Of a DNA stretch of 6,492 bases, positions 4,764 through 6,492 are shown in pieces. The DNA is from Trueperaceae bacterium (lineage in GTDB: Bacteria; Deinococcota; Deinococci; Deinococcales; Trueperaceae). The notes beneath the pieces are model-generated. The model was not told the DNA's origin. It did not search any database and was given only the letters and a program-made list of their open reading frames with translations. Each line of letters opens with the position of its first letter. Positions within the stretch are counted from its first letter, which is position 1. The stretch is taken from assembly GCA_024636105.1 (NCBI GenBank), contig JAGXHO010000097.1:1-6492 (forward strand), in the 5' to 3' direction. The position numbers were made by a program, and so were the translations under genes.

Positions 4764-5335
4764 GCGGGGCTCCTTGGGGAGGGGGGCGGCGCGGCCGCCG
4801 CTCGGGACGTTCCGTCGGACGCGTCGTCGGACGCGTCGTCGGTCGCATCGGTCAAGCGCGCGCTGCGCGCCGCGGTAGCGCGCAGCAGGTCGTCGGTCGT
4901 GACTTTGATCAGGGCGTCGCGGGCGCCGCCGCCGGCGACGACCTCGAGGCCCGGGCGCACCCGCGCCGCATCGACCCATGTGGGCAGCGGGACGCGGTGG
5001 CCGAACGGCGGCATCGCGCCGACCGGGAAGCCGGTCAACTCGAGCGCCTCGTCGGCGCTCGCGAGCCGCACGCGCCGCCGCGACGTACCGGAGGCGGCAG
5101 CGAGCTTGGGGTAGACCAACCGGTCCTCGCCGGCCGCGATCACCAGCGTCGGGGCGCCGTCCACCCAGAACACGAGGCTCTTGAGCACCCGATCGGGCGC
5201 GACCCCGACCGCTGCGGCGGCCTCGGGGACAGTGGGCGTGGGCACGCCGGGCCGCAGGAGTCGAGCGGCGACGCCGTGCGCGGCGCACCAGGCGAGCAGC
5301 GACTCGGGTCCGAGCGAGGCGGCGGCCTCGCTCAC
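4760..5335 (-). CDS. YbaK/EbsC-family aminoacyl-tRNA deacylase
   Basis: This 191-residue protein is predicted to hydrolyse mischarged tRNA, the family activity being trans-editing of Ala- or Cys-tRNAPro and related species. The domain spans residues about 8-160. The catalytic-type lysine K52 is in VLKSLVFWVDG, followed by TLVIAAGEDRL, the glycine/proline loop TGFPVGAMPPFGH (101-113) and the GGG segment (135-137) near the end. The sequence alone does not tell which tRNA it edits. Residues about 162-191 are an odd tail: an acidic repeat DATDDASDDASDGTS, then a Pro/Ala/Ser stretch that runs through the Shine-Dalgarno of the next gene. The start is the GTG at 5335-5333, overlapping the M32 stop as GTGA, and the next gene's ATG overlaps this stop as ATGA. 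Both junctions point to translational coupling. Confidence 0.92.
   Translation of the reverse strand: MSEAAASLGPESLLAWCAAHGVAARLLRPGVPTPTVPEAAAAVGVAPDRVLKSLVFWVDGAPTLVIAAGEDRLVYPKLAAASGTSRRRVRLASADEALELTGFPVGAMPPFGHRVPLPTWVDAARVRPGLEVVAGGGARDALIKVTTDDLLRATAARSARLTDATDDASDDASDGTSRAAAAPPPSPRSPA
4770..4775 (-). promoter_or_regulatory. Shine-Dalgarno AAGGAG for the DsbA-like gene
   Basis: On the minus strand AAGGAG lies 6 bases before the ATG at 4763, inside the last codons of the YbaK-type gene. It supports that start and suggests the DsbA-like gene can also recruit ribosomes independently of coupling. Confidence 0.85.
4814..4849. repeat. Three tandem copies of a 12-bp unit within the YbaK-type gene
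   Basis: The unit GTCGGACGCGTC occurs at 4814-4825 and again at 4826-4837, followed by a third copy at 4838-4849 with two mismatches. Being a multiple of three it keeps frame, and it encodes the acidic DDAS-type repeat in the C-terminal tail of the deacylase. Such a tract could change copy number by slippage without a frameshift. Confidence 0.85.
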
Positions 5336-6492
5336 GCGAACCCGTAGAGGGCGCCGTACTTGGCGCGGGCGTAGCGCACGTAGGCGTCGGCCGACAGGGG
5401 CGCACCCGTAGCGTGCACGATCAGTTCCTCGGGCGCGAGGCGCGAGCCCTGGTCGTGGACGTTCGCCACCAGCCAGTCGAACACGGTCTCGAATTCGCCG
5501 GCGGCGAGGTGGGCGTCCCGATCCGGGACGGCGCGTCCGAGCGCCTCCCAGAGCTGCACCGAGAGCAGCGTTCCGAGCGTATAGGTCGGGAAGTACCCGA
5601 ACATCCCGGCCGACCAGTGCACGTCCTGCAAGCACCCCTCGCGGTCGTCGGGCGGGGTCGGGAGCCCGAGCGCGGCGCTCTCCGCGGACCAGGCGTCTGG
5701 GAGGTCGACCACGTCGAGCGCCCCGGAGATCAGCCGCTGCTCCAGCTCGAAGCGGAGCATCACGTGGAGGTGGTACGTCAGCTCGTCGGCCTCGACCCGG
5801 ATGAGGGTCGGGCGCACGGCGTTGATCGCGAAGACGAAGCGCTCGACGTCGACGTCGTCGAAAACGCCGGGTGCGGCGGCGCGCAGCCGTGGGTAGGCCC
5901 ACGTCCAGAACGGCCGTCCGCGGCCCACGAGGTTCTCCCACAAGCGCGACTGGGACTCGTGGACCCCGAGGCTGACGGAATCACCGAGCGGCGTTCGGGC
6001 CTCGGCGGCCGGGAGGTTCTGCTCGTACATGCCGTGGCCCGATTCGTGGAACGTCCCGAACAGCGCCATCGCGAAGCGGTCGCGGCGGTACCGGGTGGTG
6101 ATCCGCACGTCGCCCGGGCCGATGCGCTGGGCGAACGGATGGACCGTGCGATCGAGCCGCCCGCGCGCGAAGTCGAACCCGAACGCCCGCACCGCCTCGA
6201 CCGCGAACGCCTCTTGGGCCGCCTCGGGTACGGTGCGCCCGAGCAGGTCGAGGTCGGGCGCCCGTTCGCTGCCGCGCACCGCGTCGAGAAGCGCTGCGAT
6301 CTCGGTGCGCAGCGGTGCGAACACTTGCGCCACCCGCTCCGCGCTCGACCCGCGTTCGAACTGGTCGTGCAAGACGTCGTACGGGTCGCCGTCGCCGAGG
6401 GCCACCGCGCGCTCGCGCTGGAGCGCCACCGCCGTGCGCAGTTCGGGCGCGAACGCGGCGAAGTCGTCCGCGGCCCGCGCCTGGGCCCACAC
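5332..6492 (-). CDS. M32-family (Taq-type) metallocarboxypeptidase, N-terminus outside window
   Basis: This zinc-dependent carboxypeptidase removes C-terminal residues from peptides. The visible 386 residues lack about 110 N-terminal residues compared with the usual length near 500, so the GTG at the very edge is not taken as a start. Family signatures in order, numbered within the fragment, are VHPF (H118), DVRITTRY, the zinc motif HESGH (149-153), GVHESQSRLWEN with third ligand E179, IRVEADELTYHLHVMLRFELE, and LQDVHWSAGMFGYFPTYTLG. The C-terminus ATGAPLSADAYVRYARAKYG is complete. Nothing looks inactivated. It is the first visible gene of the coupled operon, and its TGA overlaps the GTG start of the YbaK-type gene. 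The operon promoter must lie beyond the right edge. Together with the M42 enzyme it would give the cell both carboxy- and aminopeptidase activity. Confidence 0.96.
   Translation of the reverse strand: MWAQARAADDFAAFAPELRTAVALQRERAVALGDGDPYDVLHDQFERGSSAERVAQVFAPLRTEIAALLDAVRGSERAPDLDLLGRTVPEAAQEAFAVEAVRAFGFDFARGRLDRTVHPFAQRIGPGDVRITTRYRRDRFAMALFGTFHESGHGMYEQNLPAAEARTPLGDSVSLGVHESQSRLWENLVGRGRPFWTWAYPRLRAAAPGVFDDVDVERFVFAINAVRPTLIRVEADELTYHLHVMLRFELEQRLISGALDVVDLPDAWSAESAALGLPTPPDDREGCLQDVHWSAGMFGYFPTYTLGTLLSVQLWEALGRAVPDRDAHLAAGEFETVFDWLVANVHDQGSRLAPEELIVHATGAPLSADAYVRYARAKYGALYGFA

Noticed and set aside
2623..4848. Single 741-codon minus-strand frame suggesting a fusion protein upstream of the M42 domain
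   Set aside because: The part upstream of 3702 is an out-of-frame reading of the DsbA-like gene. The GTG at 3702 with the 4-base overlap gives a normal M42 N-terminus.
4814..4849. Tandem repeats considered as a CRISPR or intergenic satellite
   Set aside because: The repeats are 12 bp, contiguous without spacers, in frame and inside a coding sequence.
3858..5114. Long plus-strand open frame (about 418 codons) opposite the DsbA-like and YbaK-type genes
   Set aside because: Same reason: no recognisable domain, low-complexity composition, and it lies antisense to well-supported genes.
6490..6492. GTG at the right edge as the start of the M32 gene
   Set aside because: The family needs about 110 more N-terminal residues, and the frame is open to the edge, so this is an internal valine codon.

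Overview
This window is very GC-rich double-stranded bacterial DNA. It carries seven protein-coding genes with normal gene density and one 356-base intergenic stretch. The gene set suggests a member of the Deinococcota, possibly Truepera-like: an M32 carboxypeptidase of the Taq type, a stand-alone double-stranded-RNA-binding protein, a leaderless-looking Crp/Fnr gene and many GTG starts. That placement is an inference from gene content and style, because there is no rRNA or other marker here. I see no tRNA, rRNA, CRISPR array, insertion sequence or phage gene.

Layout, left to right. Positions 1-631 (minus) hold a NarL/FixJ-type response regulator that lacks only its last few codons at the left edge. 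Positions 632-987 are non-coding and rich in inverted repeats; they separate it from a divergent plus-strand gene (988-1533). That gene encodes a dsRNA-binding-domain protein with an alanine- and glycine-rich linker and a conserved-looking C-terminal helical segment. It is the only plus-strand gene. Its stop codon directly abuts the stop codon of the next minus-strand gene, with no base between them.

From 1534 to the right edge everything is on the minus strand and is transcribed right to left. A partial M32 carboxypeptidase (5332-6492) is followed by a YbaK/EbsC-type aminoacyl-tRNA deacylase (4760-5335), a secreted DsbA-like thiol oxidoreductase with an extra N-terminal domain (3699-4763) and an M42 metallopeptidase (2623-3702). 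Every junction in this run is a 4-base stop/start overlap (GTGA, ATGA, GTGA), so the four genes form one translationally coupled operon whose promoter lies beyond the right edge. After a 67-base gap comes a second, two-gene unit: a Crp/Fnr-family regulator (1854-2555) and a 107-residue protein of unknown function (1534-1857), again joined by a GTGA overlap.

Functionally, the operon looks like protein and peptide turnover (two metallopeptidases) combined with translation quality control and extracytoplasmic disulfide chemistry. How these jobs connect is not evident from sequence. The most interesting regulatory signals are a perfect 8-base dyad just upstream of a leaderless-type -10 element at the Crp/Fnr gene, which is a candidate autoregulatory operator, and the hairpin-rich leader of the dsRNA-binding protein gene, which could be a target for that protein. 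I found no clearly novel multi-gene defence or mobile system.
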